Assembly (NCBI RefSeq): GCF_001659605.2
Contig: NC_035161.2
Location: 930,001 to 994,000 of the forward strand
From: Manihot esculenta
Taxonomy: Eukaryota > Streptophyta > Magnoliopsida > Malpighiales > Euphorbiaceae
Direction of reading: 5' to 3'
Length of the DNA: 64,000 nucleotides
Shown one piece after another: positions 32,712 to 44,518 of the stretch. The position numbers and the translations under genes are program-made. Position 1 is the first letter of the stretch. Each line of letters opens with the position of its first letter. The notes under the pieces were generated by a model. It ran no database searches. It saw only the letters and a program-made list of their open reading frames with translations, and was not told the DNA's origin.

Positions 32712-35241
32712 TGTAATACCCGACTAGAATCCGGCATCGGGATTCCTGCCTTCCGGCGGAATCTAGGGTGTTGGATCTCTCTAGAAGGGTAAAATGTATT
32801 TTCTAAATGTTTTTTCAATGATTTTAATGGTTTTAAATGTAAAGAAAATTGAGTTTTGAAGAGAAAAGGCTAAGGAAGGAGAACCCAGGTTCAGCCGCCG
32901 AAAGTGGGATTCGGCCGCCGAACATTGGGCTGTTTCGGGTGTGCCTTTGGCCTCCGAAAGTTGAGTTGGGCAGAAACCAGGTTCGGCCGCCGAACCTCAA
33001 GTTCGGCCACCGAACATGGGGGACTTTAGGGTGCTGGTTAGGCCGCCGAAGGTGGTTCAGCCGGTCGCCTATAAAAGGCCTCAGACCGAAAATGGGTGAG
33101 TTTTTCTCCCCTTTCTCGGGCTAAGGTGAGTTCATGCCCTCCCTTGGTCGATTTCTTGTTTTTCTTCAATCCTCCCTTAGTTTTCACAAGTTTTATTGTT
33201 ATTTGAAGAGTTTTCAAGCTTGGATCGAAGATTTGGAGCTTGGAGACCCCGGAGAGAGTTTCCTCCACAATCTCCAAGGTTCGGGTCACACAACCCTCGA
33301 TCTCCAAGAGGTAAGTGTAGATCCTTGTTTCCCTCTATGTTTTAATGAGTTTTAAGTAAGTTTTAATGAGTTTTGATGCATGAGTTTGGGTAGATGAGCA
33401 TGTTGAGGTTTAGGTGGGTTTTATGCCTAAAGTATGTAAATGTATGCTATTGGATGTTTTTATGATGCTATGTTGTAGTATGAGCTAGTGTATGCATGAT
33501 TGGGAGAGAGTATGTGAGGATTTGGGGTAGAAATGCATGTTTAAGTTCATGTGGAGGGTTATGTGTTTTTGAGCAATGTTGATTGATTTTATGTGTTGGA
33601 TGCAATGTGGTTGGGGTTTAGGATAGTCTAGAGCCCCTAGAAGCTTTTATGCATGTTTGTGAGTGTTGTAGAATAGGTTTGTGGTTGATGGATTGGTTTG
33701 GGAGGCGAAAATGCATGTTGGAGCCGAGTTTCTGCCCTTTGGCAGAAACCAGGTTCGGCCGCCGAAAGGGGTTTCGGCCGCCGAACCCTCTTGTGGAGGC
33801 AGTTTCGGCTGCCGAAGCCTGCCCCCGAAAGAGAAGTTTCGGTTCTGTCTGGGAGTTTCGGCCGCCGAAGGTGCCGCCGAAGGTGCCGCTGAACCTGCCC
33901 GAGTTTCGTCTCTGGAAGGGACTTTCGGCCGCCAAAGGTGCCGCCGAAAGTGCCCTGTCCAGCCTTTTCTTGGGTGTTTTCTATGCATGTTTAAGTGATG
34001 TTTAGAGGGGTTTATGGGGGTATGTTTATGAGTTGTTTAGAGTATGTTGGCACCTCATTCGAGTCCACCTGTGTAGGATCGGACCCGAGGGACCGAGGAG
34101 GCCATCAGTGCTAGTTGTTGCAGAGTCAGTCGGCGTCTGCCAGGAGGTGAGTAGAACTAAACTTAATCTTTTATGTAAGAAATCTAATGCCTAAAGCATG
34201 TTCATGCATCATGATTATATGTAGTAGGTTGTTTGCACTAGTTCACGAATATGACGCATTGCATTATTTCATGTTGATGATGAGGAAGGGTGGACCAAGG
34301 CGACTCCAATAGCCCATATCTGTCATTGAGTCTTGGGTGAGTCCTTTGAGAGCCGGACAAGTACATGTAGGAAAGTCCTTGTGAGCTCTCTGTGGACTAG
34401 GTACCCTGTTATGTATGTTATAGGCCTGTGTGAGCTCCTATGGGGGAGCCGGGCACCGACAGAGGGATTTTTGGGGTCATGTCTATCCTCTGAGAGAAAG
34501 GATGCTAGCGCTTACGAGGACTCTCAGAAAACAGTCCGTGGGGATAAGATGCATGTATGAGCCCCGAGACGGATACAGTTATGTGATTACTTGTGATGTG
34601 ACGCATTCCATGAAAGCATGTAATTAATGAACCGTTTTCCATGTTTCTACTCACTGGGCTTTTTAGCTCACCCCTCTCCCCTAACCCCAGTGTTGCAGGT
34701 TGAGGTCGAGTTCAGAAGTTTCAGGGTAAAGTCAAGGCTAAGTGATGTTATGCATGTAATAGCTCAATTTATGTTTATGTCATAGTTTAGTAGTTTTAGA
34801 AGTGGACATGAAATGTAAAGTATATTAATGTAATTTGAGATAATGTACTGTAAGATAATGGAAGATAATGTAATGATTAAGTAAAGTCATGTCTATGGAT
34901 TAGAGTGTGCTTGGCCCTATAGTCTGGTTAATTCCTGTTATTGCATGGCTATGTTTATGTTTTAATGTTGAGTTGAGAACCAGGCTTGATGTATGTAATG
35001 ATGACCCAGCTAGAGCATTTGATGAGGGCTCTAGCATGGGAAAGTTTATGTTTACAGTTATGAGGTTTCCTGTAGGTCAAGCTTGGTGTATGTTCAGTTT
35101 AATGTTTTATGTTTAAGTTTTAATCATGTATGGGATTTGACCAGGTAATAGTAAGTATGTTCGGGCTTGCTATGGGTCCCGGCGGCCTTAAGCCGATCTG
35201 GATCCTAGCACCGGTAGCGGTCCGGTTTTCGGGTCGTTACA
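32712..35241 (+). mobile_element. Solo family A LTR (A7)
   Basis: TGTAATACCCGAC ... GGTCGTTACA, 2530 bp, flanked by perfect GTCAT duplications (32707-32711 and 35242-35246). Promoter-proximal palindromes 32890-33050, TATAAAAGG 33070-33078, leader cluster 33750-33955 with stacked GCCGCCGAAGGTGCCGCCGAA repeats in its middle. Open frames over the cluster are by-products of the repeats. Confidence 0.95.
33070..33078 (+). promoter_or_regulatory. TATA box of LTR A7
   Basis: TATAAAAGG about 20 bases after the last promoter-proximal GCCGCCGAAGG block, as in A1, A8 and A9. Confidence 0.65.
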
Positions 35242-36369
35242 GTCATACTTGCTCCCCAAGTCTTGCACATTCAAAATTCAAAATTCAAAAGAGAGGCTCC
35301 ACCTCATTAATGTGCAAGATATGGGCAGCGCTTGGGCAGCATGTGGCCAGCAACTTGGACAGCATATCTTCCTCTTCTGAAACCCTTGCCTCATGCCTTT
35401 TACCATCCGAAGCACAAGGCGCGCGTCCTTTCTCTTCTGAAGCCTTGTTGCGCGCCACTTTCCTTCTGTAGTGCAATCCGTGCGCACTTTCTTCTGAATA
35501 ATTTGCAATGCGATTCTTTCCTTTTCAGACACAACTTGGGCAGCAAGTAGCCTCTTGGGCAGCAAGGACCTAGGGCAACACTTTCAACTATAAAAAGACA
35601 CATAAGGAGCCTCCCCATGCTCTTTACACTCCCTTTGGGAGACACCTACGGGATTCACATCTCTTCTTCTACCTTTCTTCTTTTCTTTTATTTTCGTTTT
35701 TGTTTCAACCATGAGAGGCTGAAATCTATTATTCTAGTTGAAGATTAGGTGATATTTTAGTTGTTTTATGGATTGGGAGACCTGATCAAACATTGTTTAT
35801 CTTTTGGTTATTCAATATTCATGCAATCTCATGCTTAATTCCATTGTTGCTTTGTTGTTTTGATCAATATGGCCAATTGATTCTTTATTGCAAGGTAATA
35901 ATATGTTAGTTTGGATGATTTAAGTTTGTAATTGCTTGGATTATTCAAACATAAGAAACACTTGGAGTAAAAACTAAAGAAATTGTATGATCTAACAACA
36001 TCTCATGCGTTTGAGCAGTTAGGATTGGATCTCTCTATCTCTTCATGCAATTAACAATTGTTTTGATGCCTAAGGCCCAAGGAAGTTCCTTGGCAATTTG
36101 TTAATTAGTAATTAATTAGAGAATGTTCCCTAATTGGTTTAATCATAAGGAGAGACATGGTGGTGAGAAGCGTCTTCCATCTCCATAACTAATTTATTGA
36201 ATCAATCTAAAGAAACTAAATGTCAATGATTAATCCCAACAAATAAAGTGGATCCAATTCTTCAACTAGAACCTTCTTATTATTTATTTCTCTTTATTTT
36301 TATTATTCGCTTTCTTTATTGCTTCCAATATTAGATCAATTAAATCAATCTCAAACCCCCCCATTTTAC

Positions 36370-36527
36370 TTTCAGTTTGTTTGCTTTCAGTTTATCTCGT
36401 TTTTAGTTTATTTGGCTTTCAGTTTTATTTTGTTTCAGTTTTATCTCGTTTCAGTTTTATCTCGTTTCAGTTTATTTTGTTTTCAGTTTATTCCATTTTT
36501 CAGTTTATTATTGTTTCAGTTTATTTT
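36370..36527 (+). repeat. Short tandem T-rich repeat in B2 LTR
   Basis: Eight or so imperfect units of 15-20 bases built on TTTCAGTTTATYTCGTT. The hydrophobic open frame across it (36319-36702) is an artefact of this composition. Confidence 0.7.
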
Positions 36528-37309
36528 CTTGGTCTTGAAAAGAGAAATAGGTAAGTTCTCAATTCCCTGTGGATTCGATCCTTTCACCACTATCTGCAGT
36601 TGTAAATTGTTGATAACCAGAAAGGTTATTTTTGACCGGCTTCGACAACTGCGAGTCAATCTCCCACTAAAATATAATCCTAAAAAAGAATTATTAAAAT
36701 AATAATATTTTAGCGGGCTAAGATCCATATTTCACCTAATTCTAAGTCAGCTTTGGCATGACGCTTAGAATTAAGTTATTTAGGTAGGTAACTCCTTACC
36801 AATTACATCTAATGTAACTCTTAGATTATAAGGTGTTGACATCATATGTCAAATGCATGTTATACCCCATCTAATGTCTTAAGTCCAAAACCGTTTTGAT
36901 AGCTTAATTAAGCCCAACCAAAATTAAACAAATGAGTAACTATTACTCATCCTATCTTACTAGGATAACCTAATACACTTTGCTTTGCCAAAACCTGCAT
37001 TTTGGTGATATTAGTCTTGATAGGTATTTAATATATGGGTGGCATTAAAACTTAAAATTTTAGAGTGAGGGTTCAACTTTTAATTTTAATTATTTTGTCT
37101 TGCATATGTATATTATAGCATCCTATATGCATACATATATATATATAGACTATCATGCATAGTATCTCATACTAATATATGACAAAATAATAAAATACAG
37201 TCATTTAAATCTAATTTAAAGACTAAAAGAAAAAAATTTAAAATTTATTTTCTCATTTAATTTTTTTTATTTTATTTTCAGGGGCAAAATTGTAATTATA
37301 GCATCATCT

Positions 37310-37860
37310 TCTTCCTCAGGAAGAAACCCTAGCCGCCGTACACTGTCATCATAGCAGCCGACCAACCAGCCCGCTCCTTGTTGCCAGCACGAATTGCCAT
37401 CGACAGCTGCGCCATGCGCGACCTCACTGTCGACCACCAGATCGCGCAATAGTTGTGCAACTCCGGTCGTCCATTCGCAGTCGAGCTTGTTGCCCAGAAG
37501 ATTGCGCAATGGCAAGCTCGAAATAGCACTGGCGAGCTCGCAATTCGTAGAAATTGCCAGGAGCCGAGACACATCTCGGCTCCGAAGCCCCTGCAGCCCA
37601 CCGGACGAATAGTCGGCCACTCAAGTCGCCAGCCCGAAAGGCTGGAGACGATGCAACACTTGCGCTCCCTGGCCAGCCCGTTCTGACAGAGGCAGTCCAC
37701 AATTGAAAATTGAGATTCCCAATCTGCATGCCAACACACTTGACCACCTCCTCATCGTTGCTTCGGTAGCCAGCCGATAGAGCATGCATCAGCGGTTGGA
37801 CCCACCGTGTGCTCACCTGTGGCCTTCACATGTGATGGTTGGCAGTAGCTTGTCCTTAGC
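37310..37860. other. GC-rich block inside C1
   Basis: A sharp GC island (starting AAACCCTAGCCGCCGTACAC) in an otherwise AT-rich interior. Overlapping open frames occur on both strands (37267-37816), none with recognisable domains. It resembles a plant 5'-UTR or captured gene fragment more than retroelement DNA. Confidence 0.45.
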
Positions 37861-39450
37861 GATTTTTAGGTTCACTATGGCTGTTCATCGTGAATCTAAT
37901 TTTTATTTTATTTTTTTTAATTAATTTAATTTTTCTAACAAAAATTATCTAAATGACCCCATCATTCACCCATACAAATTGGACCCCTTTTTTTTTAATA
38001 AATTTTTTTTCATAATTATCATGCTAATCAAATAAACATATATCGCATATATCACATCAATCATGACATAATTAACTTAAATGAAAAGCACAACTTGCCT
38101 TTGATACCACTGTTAGGAAATCCATATATTATTGCAACCCAAAAGTGCAGCGGAAAAATAAAAATCTCTGATTTCCTTTTCCCAGAATCCGAGTGCTTCG
38201 TTTATTTCATAAGAAGGATATGAGACTAATATGTTAATCTCGTCGGGAAGATATAATGTCGGACTGATGGTGCTGCTTTTTCAAACGAACATCCTCTATG
38301 GTATCCACACGAACGTCTTCTATCCTTCTAGAGTGCTAGCTCTCTTAAGAAAGGATAGATTATGTGCTCCACAATCTGCAACTGTTAGACTGAATTTTCT
38401 AAAACATCGTCACATCCACAATTCGTAGAAGGAGTATTTATATGTTTCAGTCTCTTTTGTTTTTCCATAACTCTTTTCCTAAAAGAGTTGTGTTCAGAAC
38501 CCACTATCACAATCTCGCAGATACTCAAATATCTTATGTGATAGAGTCATTTATCTATAACAGTAACAGATAGACTGCAGATCTTTTAAATATTATTATC
38601 TCATAATAATAATTAATAATAATAATAACACTTTATTATTAATAATTATATTAATGGGCTTTGGGCTTTTAGCCCATTAATATGACATAACACATCAACA
38701 ACATTATTTTGTGTGTGACCCAATAGGCTCACATTAATTGGCAATAGGCCCAGTTCCGCAAGGCCCATAAGTCATAAGTGACCTCTAGCAAGACATTATG
38801 ACTATCCAACTAATATGAGGATCAATAGTCCGATAAAGCCTAATAAGTAGAACATGTATTAATCCCTTTGTTACACGATATATAGTTTGAACATAAGTTA
38901 TGGTCAATGTCAAACTTATAATGTTCAAACTTATGATTTCTCGATCTCTAAGTAGACTAATAAATTCAAATGATATTGATCATACTATCAATTCATTTGA
39001 GCACGGCCATGCATCTCTTAGTCTCACTTATCGAGGGGCCCATAAGATATCTCTCTCAAAGAGAGGGACAAATCCTATCTTGATTGTTCAATATCCTCTA
39101 TATAATTTCTATTATGCTCAATCATAACCTTTATGATTGTCCGATTAAAGACAATGTTTGGTTATGTCAAAACATAACAGTCCTTATGTTGGAAACTATG
39201 ACAATCTCAAGTCAAAGGATTAAGACATAACTACTTTGAGATTCACTTATGACAATGACCCATGTAGTGATCTCAATGCGGGTCCATCCAATACTTTGTT
39301 CTCTAACAAGTATTTATGATTATTGAATTATATCAACATATACATAATCATCTCATGATTATTAATCAATAATCATACTAGTTATATTTTATTATTATCA
39401 ACATAATAAGTAACTAGGGATGTTAATCATTATTATATAACATGCAAACA

Positions 39451-39470
39451 AATAATAATAATAATAATAA
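39451..39470 (+). repeat. (AAT)n microsatellite
   Basis: Near-perfect AAT run inside the C1 LTR. A related ATA/AAT-rich stretch lies at 38594-38650. Confidence 0.9.
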
Positions 39471-39541
39471 TCTCTTTTATTAATAACCAAAACGACATAC
39501 AAAAAGATCCAAGACAATGGCCTAGGGCAAATACACTAACA

Positions 39542-40277
39542 TGGAGTGCCCAAGGAAATCATCAGTGATAGAGGGACTCTCTTTTGCAACAAGGTAGTGG
39601 AAAACCTTATCAAAAAGCACAATGTTATAAACAAAACATCCACAGCCTATCACCCTCAGACGAATGGGCAAGCTGAAGTGTCCAACAGAGAAATCAAAGC
39701 CATTTTAGAAAAGATAGTGTGTCCCAGCAGAAAAGATTGGAGTGTACGATTGGAAGATGCCTTATGGGCATACAGGACAGCCTACAAGACACCCATAGGG
39801 ATGTTTCCTTATAGATTGGTCTATGGAAAAGTCTGTCATCTTTCAGTTGAGCTTGAACACAAGGCTTACTGGGCTGTCAAGAATTGCAAAATGGATCTTA
39901 AGGGAGCTGGACACCATCGCAAGTTGCAACTCCAAGAACTAGAAGAGATAAGATGAGATGCATATGAGACTTCTTGCAACTACAAAGCCAAGACCAAAGC
40001 CTCCCATGACAGCCGTATTTCAAGAAAACAATTTGATGTTGGTGATAAAGTCTTACTCTTTGATTCTTGTTTGAAGTTGTTTCCAAGAAAGTTACGGTCT
40101 AGGTGGATTGAACCATTCATGGTGAAGCATACTTATCCCCATGGAGCCGTAGACATTCGCAGCATAGAGACAGGGAAGATCTTCAAGGTGAATGGACATC
40201 GTCTGAAACCATACTATAAAGGGTTCACAGTGCAAGTAGTGGAAGAAGTTCCACTACACCCCTCTCAGCTTGCTTAG
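39542..40277 (+). pseudogene. Athila-like integrase, 3' part, with one in-frame stop (B3)
   Basis: One frame (39546-40277) broken by a TGA at 39954-39956. It has the second catalytic Asp region ([12 protein letters not shown]), the third-residue region ([18 protein letters not shown]) with Glu, then [18 protein letters not shown] and a C-terminal domain ([19 protein letters not shown] ... NGHRLKPYY). The order and motifs fit Athila/Tat-type Ty3/gypsy integrase. The 5' end is cut by copia element C1. It ends at HPSQLA-stop, followed by the same 3' noncoding region as B1 and B2, so B3 may be a remnant of the complete parent type. Confidence 0.85.
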
Positions 40278-41273
40278 TGGATCGCACCAACCAAACCACA
40301 CCAGGGGGTACTCTGTTTCTTTTGAACTTTAATTTTTCAAATACATTGAGGACAATGCATGAATTAGGTGTGGGGGTGCATATCTCTGAATTTTTATTTT
40401 AAGTCCATTTTAGCTTTATTTTTTTTTTAGTTTGCACACATTTTTCCTTTTTGTTATTTTTGCTTTATTGCACACACATGTAGCCACAATTTTCTTCTTT
40501 TAATGTTTTGATATGCTTTACTCAAACACATAGGCTATGTTGAATGAGCTTTCTTTCTATGACCCCATTGATGTGATGACTCTTTAAACCTAAGTTTAAT
40601 CAATTGCAGTGAGTTGTATTCATTTTTGGGAATTTCCTTTTGAATTGAATCTTTGAGCTTGCCATGGTGAAAAATATATGACAATACTCATTAGAGAGAA
40701 TAATAAATTGAAAGATGTGTGACCAATGAAATATGGCTTATTTTTGCAATTGGTGTTGATTTGCCCAATTCAATGAGAGAAAGAAATTCAGCAAAGGCGA
40801 AGACTTCAAAAGCACAAATTGAAAATTGTTCCAATGGTCAAAAGACTATGAACAGAGCTAGTAGCCACTTGGACAGGTGACCAACTGAGTAACTGGGGGT
40901 GGGTATCACAAATATGTACTTTCACGTCTAAAGGTTGGTGATTTTTTCAAGCAAGATTAAAGTGCAAAAAGCTGAATAAAGTGCTTCAAGTCAAGGGCAA
41001 GTCATTCTGAAAGCTAGAAAGAGTCTTAACTGAACAAGAATATGTGCATGTATAATCTCTCTCTTGAGGAAAACAAATACTAGCCATAGTAGGTAAAGGG
41101 AGACAAGGAAAGAAGGAGAGTAACCTTGGTACATACACTCTTCACTGCAATGCTTCAAAGTAGGGGTCTAGACTAAGAGTTTAAGTGAAAATAGAGGATC
41201 AAGTAGCAAAGAGATCTTGTTTGACTAAGTTTATTTACTTGAGGATAAGCAAAAGATTAGGTGTGGGGGTATT
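40278..41273 (+). other. Conserved 3' noncoding region of B3
   Basis: Homologous to 13966-14978 and 31290-32290, including the internal AGGTGTGGGGGTGCATAT word (about 40366-40383), the GACCCCATTGATGTGATGAC block, a slightly decayed stem-loop (41234-41253) and the terminal tract GTGTGGGGGTATT. Confidence 0.75.
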
Positions 41274-42697
41274 TGATAGAGCCAAATTTAAACCATTTTA
41301 TCATATTGTTATTAATGTTAATTTACACTTTTTCTGCCTAATTCTGTGGTTTTGATCTTATTTTGCAGAAAATGGTGTAAAGAGGTAATTTGGTGAAAAT
41401 ACACTTAAAACTGTCTAAAAATGGATAAAAGAGAACAAGCTTGTTGCCCAAGTCAAGTTGCAGCAGAAGTGAAGATAAATAAAGAAAGTGTCAAATAAGG
41501 AAAGTGCATTCATCAGAGCAATTTGAAATTCAAATTTCAAAATCTTCAAGAAGCCTTTCCCTTATTCAAGAAGCCAAATCTCAAGAAGATGCACATTCAA
41601 AATTCAAAATTTAAAATTCAACTTGTTTAGGAAGCCAAATCTCAAGAAGACATACTTGCCTCCCAAGTATTCAAGATTCAAAATTTAAAATTTAAAATTC
41701 AAAAGAAGGCTCCACCTCATAAGGAAACTTAGAGCAACACCTTGAGATATAAAAACCTCTCTTTCAAGTTCCACATGCCCTAGCTTCCCCCCTTCCATTC
41801 GGATTGCAAGAAGGCGCCGCACCTTTCTTTCCTCTCTAAGGCCGATTAGTTCTTCTCCTTCATCTCTTTCTTTCTTTTTAAGTTTTGTTTCAGCCATGAG
41901 TGGCTGAAACCCTTTTTCCTAGTTGAAGATTAGGTGAAACTTTAGTTGTTTTATGGATTGGGAGATCTGAACATACATTGTTTATCTTTTGTTTTTCAGT
42001 ATTTATGCAATTTCATGCTTAATTCCATTGTTGCTTTGTTATTTAGATCTATGTTGATTCTTGATTGCAAAGTAATAATTTGTTAGTTTGGATAGTTTTG
42101 AGTTCGTAATTGTTTGGATTATTCAAACACAAGAACACTTGGTGTAAAAACTAAGAAAATTGCATGATCTAGCAATATCACCATACGTTTGGGTAGCTAG
42201 AATTAGGAATTTCTATTTCTTAATGCAATTGACAGTTGTTAGATGCCAAAGGTCCAAGGACGTTCCTTGGCAACTTGTTGATTAATAATTAATTAGAGGA
42301 CGTTCCCTAATTGATTTATGTTTAAGGAGGGATATAGTGGTGAGAAGCGTCTTCCATCTGCATAACTAATTTTTTGAATCAAATAAAGGAACCTTTGTGT
42401 CAATGATCAATCCCAACAACTGAAGTGGATCCAAGAGCTTTTCTCATTATTGAATTCTCTTTACTTTATTATTCGCTTTATTTTATTGCTTTTAATTCTA
42501 GTTTAATCATCAAATCTCAAAACCCTCAATTTACTTTTATTGTTTATTTACTCTCAGTTTATTTACTTAGACTTGTTAAGGAAAATAAGTAAGTATCAAT
42601 TTCCTGTGGATTCGATCCTTTCGCCACTATCTACAGTTGTAAAATTGTTGATAACCAAAAAAGTTATTTTTGACCGGTTTCGATAACCGCACAGTCA
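41274..42697 (+). mobile_element. 3' LTR of B3 (Athila-like)
   Basis: TGATAGAGCC ... CACAGTCA, 1424 bp. TATAAAAAC at 41748-41756; CTGTGGATTCGATCC motif at about 42603. Shorter than the B1 LTR, and lacks the palindrome array. Confidence 0.85.
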
Positions 42698-43307
42698 TCG
42701 CGCTACATGTAACATCTTTATTATTGAACGTGAGCTCCATTTGATACGTAGATAAGAATAAGTGACCTTAAAAAATCAAAACATTTACGTATTTTAATGA
42801 TTTTATTTAAAACTCTTAATTTTCGCAATTCAATCTAAAATTAAAAATTTTGTATAAATTTTATTATAATTTAAAATTGAAATTAAGAGGAGTATGTTCT
42901 TGATAATATAACACTATATATGTTCTTGATAATATAACACTATATCTACCTTTTTTATTATTAAATGTGAGATCCATTTGATATCTAATGCAAACTTTAC
43001 AATGCATAAATAACAAATTAAAATTATTTTAATCAATTAAAAAATCTTTTTAATATCTCTCATTCCTCTCTCTTAATTTTCTTTCATTTATATCATACTT
43101 TGCCTTTTCTTTCTTTCTTCTTTACAATCATCACCGACGATTAATCAATTGATAAAAAAAAATAAAAAATGAATTAATTTTTATCCTCACTTTACTTCAC
43201 CAAAATAATAACATGTATATTTGAGAATTTATAATATGTGAGAATGGAAGGAAATCAAAAGATTTGGAGAGAGAGTGACAAATGAGGGAGAGATTAAAAG
43301 TATATAT
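42698..43307. other. AT-rich spacer
   Basis: No gene seen. It contains a 24-base tandem duplication (GTTCTTGATAATATAACACT and following, 42896-42943) and two diverged copies of a GTGAGMTCCATTTGATA phrase (42730 and 42968). Confidence 0.4.
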
Positions 43308-43838
43308 TGTTAGAAATTAAATTTGGTGCCATTTTAGCTTTCCACCTCAAGTAATCATCTTTTACTTCAACACTAAGAAAATTAATGGCCAATAAATAAC
43401 ATTTGCTTAGCATAAAAGATTACTTAACCATAAAGATATTGAGTTGATAAGATGAAAAACACATGGTGGAGTTTCTTCAAGATGGACAGCGCATGGTGGA
43501 GTTTCTAAAGATATTGCACGTGAATAAGTTGGGTGAAATTGCTTTAACATCTCCAATTTGAACTCGGCAAAATTCACAAAAAATTACTGTCACTTTTCAT
43601 CTATGGAATGGAACCAATTTTTTGCATTTGAAACCAGAATTTTGAGAGAGAAAATATTAAGAGAGTGAGAGAGAATTTTGTGTGGATAAAAATAGAGAGA
43701 TTTAGCTCCAACGCTAGTGTGTATGAAAAATACTTTTATTTGTGAGAATGCTTTTATTTTAATAAAATTATTTGAGTGTTTGTGTGGTTAATTAATTTCA
43801 CTTAGTGTTTTAGGCAATATTAATTTCAATTGCTAACA
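43308..43838 (+). mobile_element. 5' LTR of Ty1/copia element C2
   Basis: 531 bp with TGTTAG...CTAACA ends. It is followed by a degenerate initiator-Met primer site (TATTAGAACCAG) and a copia gag start at 43866. It is a different family from C1, though the terminal six bases agree. Confidence 0.85.
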
Positions 43839-43865
43839 TTTAATATTAGAACCAGTTATAAAAAG

Positions 43866-44518
43866 ATGGCTTCTAGTTTAAGCGCTAGAGTCCAACCAAC
43901 TCAATAGGTGTAGTAAACAATTTTCAAGTTCGATGGAAAAAACAATTTTGCAATGTGGAAGCATTTAATGGAGCTGTGTTTGAAGAGCAATAGCTTTGTA
44001 GAAATTTTAGAGAAAGGATTCGAGGAAAAAAAAAGCCAACAGCTGAAGAAATGTAAGAATTAGTTCGTGATTGTTCACTCAACAAGAAGGCCCTATTTTT
44101 AATTTGTCAGTCCGTTGAGCTACCAGTTCTTGAAAAAATATTTCATGCCAAAATAGCAAAAGAGGCTTGGAATATTTTGCCCAAAACATATGAAGGTGCA
44201 GATCCAATTAAAAGAACGAGGATGCGAGGATTAAAAAGACAGTATGAGCTAATGGAGCAAGGAAAAGATGAAAATATTCGTGATTATTTTTCTCGCATGT
44301 AGAAAATAGTCAACGAGATGAAAAATAATGGTGACAAAATTGAAGAAAAAGTTATTGTGGAGAAAATTCTGTGAATGTCGTCAAGTCAGTTTGATTATGT
44401 GATTACAACCATTGAAGAATCCAAAGATCTTAAAGCTTTGACTCTTAATGATTTACACGCCTCTTTGGAATCTTGAGAAATATGGATGAAGGAGAGGTCA
44501 CCAAGCATATTAGAGCAA
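43866..44518 (+). pseudogene. Copia gag, N-terminal part (C2)
   Basis: Starts MASSLSARVQPTQ and shows the copia gag signature (FDGKNNFAMWKHLMELCLKS; later LKRQYELMEQGKDENIRDYF) in several frames with stops and indels. At 44519 it is interrupted by solo LTR D inside the codons for a SPSILEQA-like stretch, which continues at 45733. Confidence 0.75.

Larger units (their letters stand above)
32291..36658 (+). mobile_element. 3' LTR of B2, split by solo LTR A7
   Basis: Parts 32291-32711 and 35242-36658 (about 1.83 kb in all) of an Athila-like LTR, TGATAAAGC ... GAGTCA. It has TATAAAAAG at 35589-35597, no palindrome array, and a run of CAGTTTTATCTCGTTT-like units (36370-36527). The U5-side motif CTGTGGATTCGATCC is at about 36567. 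It ends exactly where the copia polypurine tract begins (36659). Confidence 0.85.
36659..39541 (-). mobile_element. Reverse Ty1/copia-like element without coding capacity (C1): interior plus 5' LTR
   Basis: LTR 38111-39541 (1431 bp) has perfect TGTTAG...CTAACA ends. The reverse primer site TTGATACCA is at 38101-38109. The far end of the interior (36659-36668, ATCTCCCACT) is the reverse of a typical copia polypurine tract AGTGGGAGAT, where a 3' LTR should follow but B2 begins instead. The 1.45-kb interior has no gag or pol motif, so this is a non-autonomous (LARD-like) element. It is inserted in the integrase of B3 at 39541. Confidence 0.75.

Noticed and set aside
33618..34005. Several overlapping open frames of 64-118 codons on both strands over the palindrome clusters (also at 690-986, 17011-17265, 23603-24050, 26350-26790, 28263-28731, 47579-48043, 59723-60062)
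   Set aside because: They arise because the GC-rich repeat lacks stops in several frames; residues are RPPKV/SAAE-type low-complexity words, both strands are open, and no start context or domain is present.
35130..35645. Overlapping open frames near the A7/B2 boundary
   Set aside because: They cross the LTR end and target duplication, so cannot be one gene.
36319..36702. 127-codon hydrophobic frame resembling a membrane protein
   Set aside because: Produced by the tandem TTTCAGTTTATYTCG repeat in the B2 LTR.
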